A DNA stretch of 64,000 nucleotides from Rhodamnia argentea (taxonomy: Eukaryota > Streptophyta > Magnoliopsida > Myrtales > Myrtaceae), in contig NC_063155.1 of assembly GCF_020921035.1 (NCBI RefSeq), forward strand, positions 17,751,311 through 17,815,310, written 5' to 3'. The first letter of the stretch is position 1. Every line of letters starts with the position of its first letter. Below, in pieces: positions 47,584 to 59,543 of this stretch. The notes beneath the pieces were generated by a model that saw only the letters and a list, made by a program, of their open reading frames with translations, searched no databases and was not told the DNA's origin. The position numbers and the translations under genes were made by a program.

Positions 47584-49611
47584 CCCATTTTCGCAATCGA
47601 CTCCTATCATGATCTCTGAAAGAAAATCCCTCATAATCAACTAAATAGGGCAAGTAAATCCTCATCTAAGTAGAGCAAGTAATCAGGCTAAAAAGGCATC
47701 TCATTAAGAAGGGAGGGATTAGGCTAAAAAGGCATCTCATGTGCTAGTCGACGCATGTCCAATGTCCTCAAACTCGATGAGATTAACTAATTTTAACGAG
47801 GACGACATTCGTACGGTAAGCATATAGATTTATTATGCTCATAAAAGTGCCGTAATACGAAACTAATATGAGAGGGGATCACCATCAAGAGAAAACTCAG
47901 TTCAGAGTCAAGAAGATATCAATTGATGCTTTAAATGCTTATGCCTAGTCATGAATATCGTGGTCGTGTCTGGGGAAGGAAAAACTGAATGAAATTCGCA
48001 ACCAAAAGTGAACATTACCCAAGAATTGACGCTTAATGAATAATAAAACTCAGAACAAATGGCAAAGACCGTAATAATCGGGTTGGACAGCTCGGCAAGC
48101 CAAATTTAATTCGGAGAAAATTTCTTCGGAAGATGTAAGTTAGGATTGTGTTGTATATTGAGTTTACGGGTCAATTCTAGAGGTTGTTGAATCATAAAAT
48201 CATGTTGTAAGGAAATTCTAGGGTGCCGCGGAACCATGGAATTTTATAGAAGTCGGTTCGGTATTTTGTTTGGTCCTAGCGAAATTTTGAAGTTTGTTGT
48301 GCACTGTCGAACCAGATTCAAACTACTGTGTTTAAGGTTAGTTTTCATCTGGCTTCGACCATCTTTTGAGTCGGAGCACGTTCGTGTTCCGAGTAAATCG
48401 AGTTAGCTTTCAAATGACTTAGGACCCACTTGAAACGGGCGTCCGTAGAGTTCAAACAAACCGTTTTGGATTCGGTGCGCGAGCTGCCGCAATACGGTGG
48501 ACGGCGGTAGTTATTTTGCTTTGTGCAAGCTCTCCATGGGCGCAGTGGGGTCATTTTATTATATAATAACCTTGGTTTAGCTGAGTCTTAGTTGAGCTAA
48601 TTTTGTTTCTCACTTAATTGATCGAAATTTGAGTTTTTCCTCTCGAAATAGCATCAACTTTTCGGTTTTGTATTGTGAGGTGAGTAGTGTTTATTTCTTA
48701 TATAATTTGGATACTCCCGTCTCGAAAATAATAGGAGACGGACATGCTATAAGCTATCAAAGAGGAATCGCATGGCATGGCATGGCATGGCACGATGGTT
48801 ATTAAAAAGAAAAAAAAAAGGGGCACCGTTTAAAATTTATTTGCTAAGTAAAACAGGATCGGGAAATGAGCTACTACTATTTTGATTATTTCGAAATGAC
48901 GTATCAAAGCATCTCTGAAAAAATTCATGAATTGAATACATGTGAAATTATTTAGGCAATGCTTTATGAAAAAAACTTTCGCTTGATGAAATGAATTGTG
49001 AAAGGCTCTATAGTATTGGTTTGTGAACTTGATTCACAGGATGAGTTAAAAGTCATTTTGTGCTCGTTGTCGGCTATGACCTGTAACACGATCCTAGTAC
49101 CTGCTGTCGCATTCCGATGTATGACCTGACCTCCAACGAGATAAATTGCGGCTAAAGTCACCGAGGGAGAATAGAATCTCGCGTAGGAAAGCGACGCGCG
49201 AGAAACCCTCATCGATGCCTTGCACCCTTCGCGCTCGATTGATTCCCATCGACTGTGTCCCTCGGAGAATAAAAAAATTGGTAAAACCAATACGATTTGA
49301 TGTCAGAAATATGTGATCATGGTCAACTAATTGTATCGCGATGCTAGTGAATATGGGTGTCTAGCTTGTTTAGTACCAAAATTGTGGATTGACTCTGGCT
49401 AGTTGAGTTATTGTCTGATCATTTGCAGCTTATAAGGTAACCTTATATCAATTTTGCGAGTCATGATATTGATACCAAAGTTGCTCCATTATCTGCGACC
49501 ATCTGGCCATTCTGAGCAACAGTCATGGTGCTCTTCTTGAACACCCAATGCAATTGGTGTTCCATGTGTTTCAGCCCTAATATTTTGTTCTCCCTTTTCA
49601 CTTGGCACCAG
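47584..49611. other. Inhibitor promoter unit, then unrecognised DNA
   Basis: 47584-47880 is the inverted promoter unit. 48120-48230 matches the flank of segment B (61286-61370). A (catgg)n pentamer repeat lies at about 48772-48795. The rest, with its short frames (for example 48964-49290), shows no recognisable gene. Confidence 0.4.
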
Positions 49612-50011
49612 ATTGTGGAAGGTTTTTTACGATGATAAGGATAGGCCAAACCGATATTTGCTTGCAAAGGAAATGGTTAGTCGTCCAGATGCAGAAGATC
49701 TTGAGGTTAGCCAACCTATTATCTTGAGTGACGGCAACTTGTATCTCACATTGACATGATGCATAAATTGTGTATCGATGTGCCTAGCAAATCTTGTTGG
49801 ATGACTGGCTTTTATAAAATCTCTACTAAGACGTCGGCATTGGGTTTCAAATAGTGAAGAAACATGCATCGGTTGACAGTGAAACATTCTACTTTGGCAG
49901 ATAATTTACGGAGATGTGGAAGAGAAGTCCGAGAAGGGTCCATCGTTCTTCAATACAGCAGCCGGAATTTTCTCATCATTAAATCGACTTGTGAAAGCCA
50001 TTTCAAAGTAG
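49612..50011 (+). pseudogene. DUF1995-like gene, last two exons only
   Basis: Exon 49612-49705 encodes WKVFYDDKDRPNRYLLAKE, then MVSRPDAEDLE, bordered by a 'cttggcaccag' acceptor and a 'gag|gttagc' donor. Exon 49901-50011 encodes IIYGDVEEKSEKGPSFFNTA, then AGIFSSLNRLVKAISK, then a stop. This is the conserved C-terminus of plant DUF1995 proteins (chloroplast; the LPA3/At5g27560-type family). I find no upstream DUF1995 exons in the 1-2 kb to the left, although an internal exon of such a gene lies at 60547-60642. It may be a true 3' end with distant exons, but a broken copy is more likely. Both exons are still free of stops. Confidence 0.65.
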
Positions 50012-50856
50012 TGCTCTTATAACTAAGTGTATCCTGTACTTAATATTGTTATTAATAGGTATTTGACTTTCCAGAAGTGGAATCATGTCCAGACAAAAAG
50101 ATAAAACTATGAGATTTTACATTCAAAGATGTAAGAAGGCGAGAATAACTCCACACCTGTAGAAGCAGCGCATTTGAGTTCGATTCCTATCTCTAGGCAT
50201 TTGAGACGTGTGGATGCAGTCTATGCTCTTTTAACAGGCTCTGCCTCTAAGCTGGTTCTAATGACCATAAAAATAAAACAAGAAGGTCATTTTGATTTGG
50301 ACATTGTAACTGCAATGATTTCATGAACCGAATGTTGATGATGGACATTGTTCAAACATCGGACCACTGAGGAATTCCTTTCTGATGCAAATAAAGATGC
50401 AGAGACATCATTTCAGCGATCCATTCACGACAAGATAAACTTCCGCTCAAAGTCGCAACATCCCCCGAACAAGTCAACTGAAAAGGCGTACAGCTCTGAC
50501 TGATTTACAACCGCCTCAATGTCCAACCTTTTATGTGGCCGGATAGATATACTAACACTGAGATAAATGCAATTTTCCAAACTCTTCTGCCTTGATGTAC
50601 ATAGGCATATCTCTATCAGTACAATGAATAAGAAACTACACAACAAAATACTACAAAATGCATGCAAAAACCAGATTATCCTTGAAAGAATGATTGCAGA
50701 ACTAATTTGCGCTGGCTCGGGTGAAGAGGTTCTATCGTCTAGTACCACCTATATTGATTATCGACAACCGTATCCATGGTAGCATCAGCTTGGAGTCCTT
50801 GAATGGAGTAACGCATCATTCCTGTTACTGCAAAACAAGCAGTTGCACTTCACATT
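50012..50856. other. Region between convergent genes
   Basis: This is the shared 3' space of the DUF1995-like 3' end (plus) and the J-domain gene (minus). It probably holds both 3' UTRs. No further gene was recognised. Confidence 0.4.
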
Positions 50857-53664
50857 TCAGTACCAATCTACATGTTTGGTTGAACTCTTGGGCTGCTTCT
50901 TTGGCTTCCGGAACCGATTATTCTCAAACTTGGCTTTCACAATTAAAGCGTATAGCAGATCTGCCTCAGCTGAAGTATCATAAGGCACGTCCAAGATGCT
51001 ACAAGGAAATGAACAGGCAAAAAACCACGTCAGCTTATATGGATGAGTAATAGGACAAATATGGATCACAACAAATGCAATAGTGGGATTTCCACTCTCT
51101 TTCTTTTCTTCTTTGTGATGGAACTTATCACTCAAGCAAAACAAAGCATATATAATGGGTGCTTAATTTTGATGACCCGAACAAAAACTGCATTGAAAGG
51201 TATGATTAGATGCCACCCTAGAACTAGGTAAAAGCAATAACACAACCATAGCCAAGGTACAATATGAGTGCTTTTATCTGTTTCTTTCTCTTTTTTGGCC
51301 AAAAAGTGCTTTTATCTAATTGACTAGGCAAGCATGTATCTAGGAGATTATAGTGAATGACAACCTGTCAAGTAATTCTTCCAGGATAATTCTCTGAGAA
51401 GGAGTTACATAGTGAATGCAATTTCTGGGGCACTGGCCAACAGCAAGTTGCACCTGATAGTCATCACCATTTCCTGGAAAAACAGCAGCTTCAGTTCAAT
51501 GGCTAGGGCGCCTTCCTTTTACTTGGAAAATAGGGAGTGACAGCAGATGCTTATGCATATCAAAAATAGGGAGGACTTCGCCTAGCCAAACTCACCTAGG
51601 GAAGGTGCACGAGCAGTTCCTGCAGATGTAGCAAATGTGAAAGCATGTGGGGCTGCTTTGACACATGAGTACAGACACCCTGCAGAAGATATGGAACATT
51701 CTGCGATGAACATAAACAGGGCCAGCGAACTCTGTGTCTCAAGTCAGATTTGGTTTTGTGGTTTTGCAAGAGAGAATTAGGGTGTCTAATATTCCTGATT
51801 TTCCCCATACAAGCAACTAGAAACAGGGTTTGTGTTGCACTTTGGAGCAGGCAAAACACTTCCAATCGCTAGTGAGGAGTCACAAAAGGTTCCTGCCTTG
51901 CAAGCTTTATCTTTTCCAGATATTTCCTTGATTACGAACTAGACAAGAGAGTACAAGCTTTAGAGGCCTAGATTGCAGCTAAAGTCAGTTTTACAAAAGC
52001 AGAATCCCATTAACAAGCACCCTTTTAACAGGTATAGGCAAGGCTGAATTAATAACTGGATTTGCAGAGGTTCATGAGTAAAAGGATAAAGCCAGTAATG
52101 AATACCTTTGCCGAAACAAAGAAGCTCATTCACAAACAGATCAAGTGCTTCACATTCTGGTTCATCAAAAGGATCTAGGCATTCGCTGGACAGAAAACAG
52201 AACGTTACTATCATACTAACAAAAATTATACCATAACCGACTCCAAACCTTTTGACTTAACATCTAATATGAACAGCAAGTCCCCCAAACAGTTGGATCT
52301 AGTTCACAAACATAAATAGCTCATGAATACCTAAGAAGAGTAGAAGACTCAATAACATCTCAAACTTTCAGATAACAGACTTTTCTTATTTTCTTCCAAA
52401 TTACAGCCAAGAGAGCATATAAAGGTCTGAGTCTTAAGTTCAACTGAAAAATGCTCCACCAGCTAATACTGCAATCTGAAGGCATAATGATCTGCCTCAC
52501 CTCTCAATGATTTCAGACCGGCTGTAGTTGGATAGCATCTGCACACATCATTCCTCATCATAATCACCAATTTTCACTTATCATAATTGTAGTCACCAGT
52601 TCATAAACATGGCAAGAACTCTAGAAACTAGACACACTTTGTCAACCGAATAACTTCCAAAAATGAAATTCAGGCAGTCGCACTCACAACACATACGTAT
52701 CTACGAGGTGAGTATTTGCAGAGCTTTCCAGAAAAAAAAATCGAAAAAAGAAATGTGAGATCCCTCGAGCAGTAATCAGAATTAACTTCTGGGAGACCAT
52801 TCCTTGCCATTATTCTAAACACAAATTCCAGATGTAAAATATTTCAAGGTGACCATTCCTTGCCCTTATATCCTAGTTTTGTGGAATTCCCACAGATCAA
52901 AAAGCAAACCATGTTTCATGATAAACCAGCTATAGTACTATTTGTAATAGCAGACACCAGTAGAGTGATTTAACCGATTCCAGAACAATAGTAATCAGAA
53001 CAGAGAGGGTCGCCATGCTTCTGCTGCGACAGAAGTTTATATTTTTCTCAAGAAAATCATTCTTGCAAGTGGTGTTAATCAAGCAACATTCATTTAGCTT
53101 CGTGGTTAGTCATCTCTGTATCACCCCATATGCCCAAAGACCCTGCTTGCGAAAAGAGAACTAGGCGGGGCGATTGTCCACTAACTATGCGTCAACCAAG
53201 CGAACAGGAGATAGTTAAAAGGAGTGAAGTACTGGGGTCAATGATCAAACCTCGTAAGCTTGAATCACGAGCCGAATCATCGCATCAGAATCACCATCTG
53301 TGTTCACGTCAGGATGGTACTGCTTCACCTTTCCATCAGAAGATAATACAACAAATCAACCGCTTCGATACAAACCAGAAAAAGTTCGAAACCTATCCAT
53401 AAAGCTCATTCTTTTCGTTCATACTTTGGCTCGGAAAGCGGCTTTGAGATCGGCGGCGGAGCAGCTCGGCTCGACGCCGAGGACACCGCGAGCCGACGAG
53501 CTGTCGAGAGGGGCATCGCCGAATCTCCCTCTGCAGCTCACGGAGATATTAGGCCTCGACGCTGAAGGGGAAGAGATCGGCGAGCCGATGAAAGGCGTAG
53601 CCGTTTCGGTGACTCGTAGAACTGAAGGAGGCGACGAACTGGAGAGACACAGAAGGCGCTCCAT
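50857..53664 (-). CDS. Chloroplast J-domain / ferredoxin-like protein (DJC76/77-type, 7 exons, 256 aa)
   Basis: Minus-strand exons: 53664-53425, 53328-53251, 52538-52501, 52185-52106, 51679-51596, 51473-51365 and 50998-50857. All are GT-AG and join in frame to 256 codons. The N-terminus is a Ser/Arg-rich transit peptide. The J-domain follows (GVLGVEPSCSAADLKAAFRA, then KVKQYHPDVN with the HPD tripeptide, ending RLVIQAYEML). It is followed by a ferredoxin-like cysteine region (FVNELLCFGKGCLYSCVKAA, GQCPRNCIHYVTPSQR) and a basic tail. Such proteins act in the chloroplast as Hsp70 co-chaperones, with a presumed 4Fe-4S domain. I place it near Arabidopsis DJC77 (At2g42750) from memory. Its 5' end and promoter form the left arm of a large inverted repeat. 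Confidence 0.9.
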
Positions 53665-54502
53665 CTTCTTCTTTCTTTCCTAAGATCGTCACTACTGAAG
53701 TGAAGAAGAAGAAGAGGACGACGACGACGAGACGACGAGCGGGTGGAGGACCAGACGACACCGCCTGGGTTAGGATGACGTCAGAAACGCCCCCACGTGT
53801 GGACGAGAGAGAATCTTGCTCGCTTTTAATTTGTTGGGGCCATTTTCGTCTTCCTATTCTTTTCTACTTAAGGAAATTATGTCAACCACATTCATTACTG
53901 TAGACAAATAAAAAGAGCAAAAGAACTTTAATGATGGATAAGGGTGAACCGTCTCCAGGCCGGTCAATTTCTAAATTCTACCTTGAAACCGAGTCACGCT
54001 CAAGTTAAGTTTCCCATTCATGGAATTGAGAATCAAAATAGTTCTCAGATGAACCAGCGGAGTAGGGCCGGCTTTCTGGTTGAGCTAGGCCCATACGCCC
54101 ATCCCTAATTCCCGATTAGCTCATGATAAATAAGGATAACAAGTACATTTTTTTTCATTTAACAATATCAGAAATTAATAGACTATATGTGAAAAATTAT
54201 GGATAAACTATATTGAAATTTATATGGAGTATTATCCAGGAACTCTAACATGAATATCATATAAGGGCACTATCAAGATGCTCAATCTCTTATAAAAGTG
54301 CCTAAATTAGCGACGTTTGGTATGGGAGGTGCTAATGTGAATAGTAACTTTGATAAGTTAATCCAAGGTGTCACGACTTCTTTATCAAAGTTTGTTTTTT
54401 TTTTTTGTTTCCTTAGCGACTTCATTGATTAAGATCGGAATGTGTGGCTACCAAAAACTCTCCAAAGTTTTGTCATTTGCTCACAGTACTTGTCAACTTT
54501 CG

Positions 54503-54533
<31 letters not shown>

Positions 54534-54808
54534 ATGGACGGTGTAATTTGGTATATTAGATGTCTTAATTTTTCTTATTTCCTTGGGAATTCAAGCCATG
54601 AACATATCTCTGGTCATACCAATTGCTTTAAAGTTGACTCTATTGCACGAAAATGAGAAGGTGACAACGCTGGGTGGAGAGTCCATGGGCAAATAATGCA
54701 AAGAAAGGGAATATAACGAGCAAGGTCAAGTTTGAACTTTCCATATTTACAGACACCCTGCAGAATCAGAAGTCAATGTAGAGTTCTATATCATTTATGA
54801 CTGCAATG
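52871..54808. repeat. Left arm of a large inverted repeat
   Basis: This segment, reversed, matches 62051-64000 over its full length: intron 2, exons 1-2 and the promoter of the J-domain gene, and about 1.1 kb of upstream DNA with a (taa)n tract. It stops sharply at 'gactgcaatg' (54808). The left limit is set by the end of the window, so the arm may be longer. Confidence 0.92.
54503..54532. repeat. (taa)n microsatellite
   Basis: About ten TAA units. The other arm of the inverted repeat carries the same site as (tta)n at 62329-62349, with fewer units. Confidence 0.85.
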
Positions 54809-55183
54809 TTGTCGTGTAAGTTCGTATAAATAGAAAATAAGATTGGAAGACTAACCTTTAGTCAAATGAAAAACGAGTATGCAGAAGATTAATCCGAGCC
54901 CAACGAATATCGTTGTCTCCTTAAGATAAATTTATCCCCTCAATTCGGACAAATTTCGTACCCGAGGACGTTGGACAATTGTCTCCCGGGATAGAACGGA
55001 TCACGTTCCTCCGAAGCGGTACTTCTTCAAATGACTCCAACGAACGTAACTTTGCGTAATCATCGCACGGAATGTATGAGGGGAAAACAGGTGTGCAAGA
55101 TTTTGAGAAAACCGAAATGTATGCTCAGAAAAAAGGAAAACGTGTCCCGAAATGGCCTATTCGAGGACTATTTATTTTTGGAA
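54809..55183. other. Unrecognised DNA at the start of the inverted-repeat spacer
   Basis: No gene. Together with the 86-bp repeats and 55442-55760 it could be retroelement-derived. Confidence 0.35.
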
Positions 55184-55441
55184 GGACGAAAAGCCACGAA
55201 GAGTCACGAAACTTGAATTCGGGCGGTAGTTTTTCATAACCGACCGACTCCTTACGAACAATTGTATTTGGACGAAAAGCCACGAAGAGTCACGAAGCTT
55301 GAATTCGGGCGGTAGTTTTTTATAACCGACCGACTCCTTACGAACAATTGTATTTGGACGAAAAGCCACGAAGAGTCACGAAGCTTGAATTCGGGCGGTA
55401 GTTTTTCATAACCGACCGACTCCTTACGAACAATTGTATTT
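55184..55441 (+). repeat. Three tandem copies of an 86-bp repeat
   Basis: Units start at 55184, 55270 and 55356 with 'ggacgaaaagccacgaagag' and end 'acgaacaattgtattt'. They differ at only a few positions, so the expansion is recent. One inner inverted pair ('ttcgggcgg', 'ccgaccgac') is seen per unit. Function unknown; such arrays occur inside LTRs. Confidence 0.92.
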
Positions 55442-56298
55442 GTTCGTTATTCTCCGAATTTATTCTCCGAAATTTCTAGACAATTCTGTTCGACTATGTG
55501 TCTGTTCGGTAAAAAATAAAAGACCGATGGGCAAAAAATAAAAAATGGAATATAAGAAGCCCTGAACCGAACCAAGCCAGCGGCGGAGGCGCGCGGGCCG
55601 AAATCTATTTGCGTAGGTCCTCCCTCCTCCACAAAAGTGGGGTGTCCCTTGGGGCCCAAATCCATTTGTGAGGTTCCACTTAATAAACCCATCTCTCATC
55701 TACCTCTCATCCTATGTGGGACTCCCACATTTCCTTCTCATTCACTCTAGAGGGATAAATTCCCCAACATGCAATGCGTCACAACGTTTGTATATGTCGT
55801 TCTCCGATGAAGCAGACGAGAAATTTACCCCCTTCGTGTTTCAGTCCGTTCGTCATCGACACAATGTCGCTCTTTCAGCACGTATTTCCTGCTCTTCAAT
55901 GGGACATCAATCCATTTGCAAATCTAAAAGGCGAGAGCAACTTGCGCGATTTCGTGGCGGTCGATGGATTTGGCGATTTCTTGCTCAAGGTCGAAGCTCT
56001 TCTTGGGGGAGATTTCGGTGGGCTCTTGACCTTGACTTGGATGGAACTTGGAAGCTGGGTGGGGTGAGTTGATCAAAGGACTTTTGTGTGGAGTTTCGAC
56101 ATTCTTTTCGGCCATAACCGGAGACCTCATCTTGGAAAAACAGTGTCGCGGCATCGTCGCTAATGTGTTGGCGACGAACAACGAATTTGCGAAGAGGACA
56201 GTCAAGGAGAGTGGGCGTTTTGGGTTCTGATATCAACTTGTTCCGTCTGTCGTCCTGGTTCGGAGTCTTTGGTTGGGTTGGGGGGGTGTTGTCTTTGT
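55442..56298. other. Unrecognised, possibly retroelement-derived DNA
   Basis: 55640-55760 has LTR-like phrases ('catcctatgtgggactccca'). 55770-56230 is GC-richer with open frames on both strands but no family signature. Confidence 0.35.
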
Positions 56299-56951
56299 TA
56301 GTATTAGGTGCATGCACCGTTGAATGCCGCCCTCATTAAAACTAGTGAATCTCATCGAATTTAAGGACATTGGACACGCATAGACTAAGACATACTAGAA
56401 ATTAGTTGAGTGTTTCTAGGATCTTAATTAATGCCTTTTCATAAACTATTGAACCTTATTTTGCCTTTACAGGAATAGAATCAGCACAATTCACCCATCT
56501 TAATAAGAGCCATTAGAGGCTGATTACTTGCTCTACTTAGATGAGGGTTTACGTGCCCTGCTTAGATCAATATGCGGGTGTGTAAAGGGTTGGCCCTTCG
56601 ACAAAATTCAATATAATTTACTTCTTACTTGCTTACAAGGAAGATGACCAGAAGTATGGGGGATATAAGCAAAGTCCCTTATCGACCTTGTGCTGGTGTG
56701 CCGGCATGCGATCGTGCCGAATGCTGTTTTGGTACGTCCCAGAAGGCTTATGTTCTTTTTATTTTTCTATTTCTGGCTCACGATATTGTTAATTTGCACC
56801 ATCCCCTTTCGTATCATGAGCCAATAGTCATTTGGTATGTTTGAGCATTGGAATTTTAGTAGTGTGCATGGATGATGAGGCGCGCGATATAAGTTGAATA
56901 TGACAACACAATCTGAGATTGAGGTCAATAAATGATTGATTGCAACTGCAG
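56299..56951 (+). pseudogene. Potato-type-I inhibitor, promoter plus exon 1 only
   Basis: The promoter unit (56299-56655) and exon 1 (56656-56731; MGDISKVPYRPC, then VPACDRAECCFG) match the 47.5-kb gene, as does the intron up to 'tgcaactgcag' (56951). Exon 2 is missing; unrelated DNA starts directly after the acceptor. The TATA box is also damaged ('gggtgtgtaaag' for 'gggtatataaag'). It cannot make an inhibitor. Confidence 0.85.
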
Positions 56952-57600
56952 AGGATCTTCATAGAGAGAAGCTCTGGATTTTGTGTTATTCGTGAGATGA
57001 TATAATACAATGAGGAAATGAGAACCTCTAATATATGAAGACTTGTGCGATACGGACTGTAAATCTCTCTTGGATCTAATGATAAAGATTACATCTTCCC
57101 AACTCCTAACTACCCGTATTAATTACAAAGATATGTACTTTTTTTGTAATTCCTACATCGCCCGCCCCTATGATCATTCTAGAATTCTCAAGAAATCTCT
57201 AGGGAATTCTTCCTTGGAAGGCCACCATCCATCGTGCATGGAAACCTCGGGGTCGAACCAGACCGTGTCACATGCAAATTCCCTTTCTTTTTAATCATTT
57301 TTTTCCTTTTCTTTTCTTGCTTTCTTTTTATTTTCGGATAGCAATTTTTTATTTTATTTATTTTCTATTTTTCCTTCCTCCAATGACCGGCCGGAGGCGA
57401 GGCGAGGCCTCGAGCTTCCATACCCTCACCTTGCCAAATTTGACGAGCTTGAATCTTGCTTGAGGCCAATTGCCGGCCGTTGCGGCTACCGGCGACTAGC
57501 CAAAGAAGAAGAGAAAAAAAAAAAAATTTAAAAAAAGAAAATAGAAAAATAATGATAATTAAGAAATTGATTTTTTTTTAAAAAAAATGAAAAACTAATA
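56952..57600. other. Unrecognised DNA with A/T-runs
   Basis: Ends of retroelements are possible (57120-57290). T-rich 57290-57385 and A-rich 57510-57590 tracts. No gene. Confidence 0.35.
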
Positions 57601-57619
57601 ATAGAAATCTATAAAAATG

Positions 57620-59030
57620 AGTGTACAGAGAAAATTCATTTTCCTTGTCGAACGACGAAGAATATTTTCCAGTTCATTTTCAAGTTTCATCCCAACGACG
57701 GAAAATATTATTATATTCCTGGAAAATGACTTTCCGGAAAATATTTTTCTGAAACACTACATTTTCTGTGAAATGAACGGAGCTTTAGCCTTTTCTGTTG
57801 CTCAACCTTTCAAATTCTTTCATAGATTTCCCTCACAAAACCACCTTCTCTGAATAGAAAAAAAATTTCGACCAAAAACAAAAAAAAGAATAGAAAAAAT
57901 TATTATGCTCGCTCAGACCTTTCAAATTCTTTCGTATTAGTTTCGTATTAGGGCGCTTTTATGAGCGTAAATCTATATGCTCACCGCTACTCTGAAGCCA
58001 ACACTTAGGGGAGAGGAAACGGTGCGAGAGTCCACGAGAAGAAGAGATCCCGTTGCCATTGGTGGCCAAAGCGGAGGCATCGGCATCATGGAGGGATGAA
58101 GCTAAAGTTGCGTGGTAAAAGGCCATTTGATAAAAAAAAGTCTCAACAAATAGTAACGGCTAGTAAAAATTAACAAGTTGTGCCTTGGGTAAATTCCTTA
58201 TGTCATTCGATACGATGTATTTTTTCGCTCACTTCCTCTAAAATTGATTACCTCAACTTAGTTTGGGATAATTATGTTGTTGATGTTGATGTTGTTCCTC
58301 TAAAATTGATTAATTTTACGAGATGCATGATGCTTGTTGTCGTAAGTCTGAACCTTATGCAAGTAATTATCCTCAAATAACCGAACATCGGTCTTTCTTA
58401 TTAAAACGTGGGCTCTTTAGTAACTCGACCGAATAATCACACACGTTGAGCAAGCCTACACCGGTAGGACCGTCTCAGAAATGACTATTTATTTTTATTT
58501 CTTGCACCGAATAGCTTCGTAAGCTACTTTATTCGAGATCGAGATCATGGTTTCCATTTATCCAACTATCGGCGTTTGAAAGACATAGCTCTTTTCATCA
58601 ATCCAAACATATACTCGAATAGTTTCTAGTATGTGCTAGCCGGTGCGTGTCCAATGTCCTTAAACTCGATGAGATTCCCAAGTTTAATTGAGGACGGCAT
58701 TCGTGCGGTAAGCATATAGATTTTTGCTCATTAAAGTGCCCCAATACGAAACTAATATGAGAGAGAGGGAGGGACGTGGTTCGAGGGTCCAAGCGAGAAT
58801 AATAACTCTTTTTCTATACAGAGAAGATGGTTTTGCGAGGGAAACGTATAAAAGAATTTGAAAGATCGAGCAAAAAGAAGGGCTGAAGTTCCGTTTCATT
58901 TCGCGGAGAATGAAGCGTTTCTAAAAAAATAACAATATTTTCCAATGTTGATATAAAATCTGAAAAAAAATTGGAAAATATTCTTCGCTGTTGGACAGGA
59001 AAAATCAATTTTCTCGATGCACTTGTTTTG
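57620..59030. repeat. Inverted repeat (about 0.35-kb arms) around an inhibitor remnant
   Basis: 57620-57985 and 58695-59030 are diverged inverted copies ('aaaattcattttccttgtcg', 'ctcacaaaaccaccttctct' and 'gcgtaaatctatatgctcac' phrases). The spacer holds the 3' flank and last codons of an inhibitor copy. Confidence 0.6.
58558..58614 (-). pseudogene. Potato-type-I inhibitor, last 18 codons
   Basis: The minus strand reads VYVWIDEKSYVFQTPIVG and a stop, matching the end of the 47.0-kb gene. The flank 58160-58560 matches 46640-47008. Immediately upstream (58620-58760) is promoter DNA that corresponds to 47735-47880, so the middle (about 675 bp, most of the gene) has been deleted. Confidence 0.8.
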
Positions 59031-59093
59031 ATAGATTAAGGAAAAATCGAAATTTAGGTGTGAACACGGAGTTCAAGAAGAGAATGAGGGGAC

Positions 59094-59300
59094 AGACTAG
59101 GCATGGCCACGGGCCGTGAATCGCCGGTTCCGGTTCCGGGCTAGATTCAAGGCCCGGTTCCGGTTCCGGGGGGGACCGGTTCCTAATTTTTTAAAATCGG
59201 AACCGGCCCGTGAGGGGCCGAGCCGGTTTAGGTTCAAAACCGTCGGTCCCGATCAATGGGCCGGTTCCGGGCCCAAATCGGCCCGTGGCCATGTCTAGGA
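59094..59300. mobile_element. GC-rich TIR element of about 205 bp
   Basis: The ends are inverted: 'ctaggcatggccacgggccg' at the left and 'cggcccgtggccatgtctag' at the right, one mismatch in 20. The interior is made of 'ccggttccggttccggg' repeats in both orientations. The size and lack of coding fit a hAT-like MITE; an exact 8-bp target duplication is not visible. A fragment of similar DNA lies at about 61860-61960. Confidence 0.65.
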
Positions 59301-59543
59301 CTGAAGATACAATACACCCAATTCGGCAACATTAGCGAGGGAACCATATAATTAGATCCCTAAACATTCATTAAAGCAAAAAAAAAAAAGTTTTTTAAAG
59401 TCTTAGCCTTGGTTTTTTTTTTTTTTTTTTTTGTGGTTTTGGTCGAGTTTTAGAAGAAATTAATATGGATAGGAGTATAGGACATCCCTCGCTCCCACCC
59501 CTCACCGGGAAGCTCAGAAGAAACTCTGAAATGCAGCGCGTCG

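Noticed and set aside
55184-55441. CRISPR-like array or satellite
   Set aside because: Three head-to-tail 86-bp units without unique spacers; a simple local triplication.
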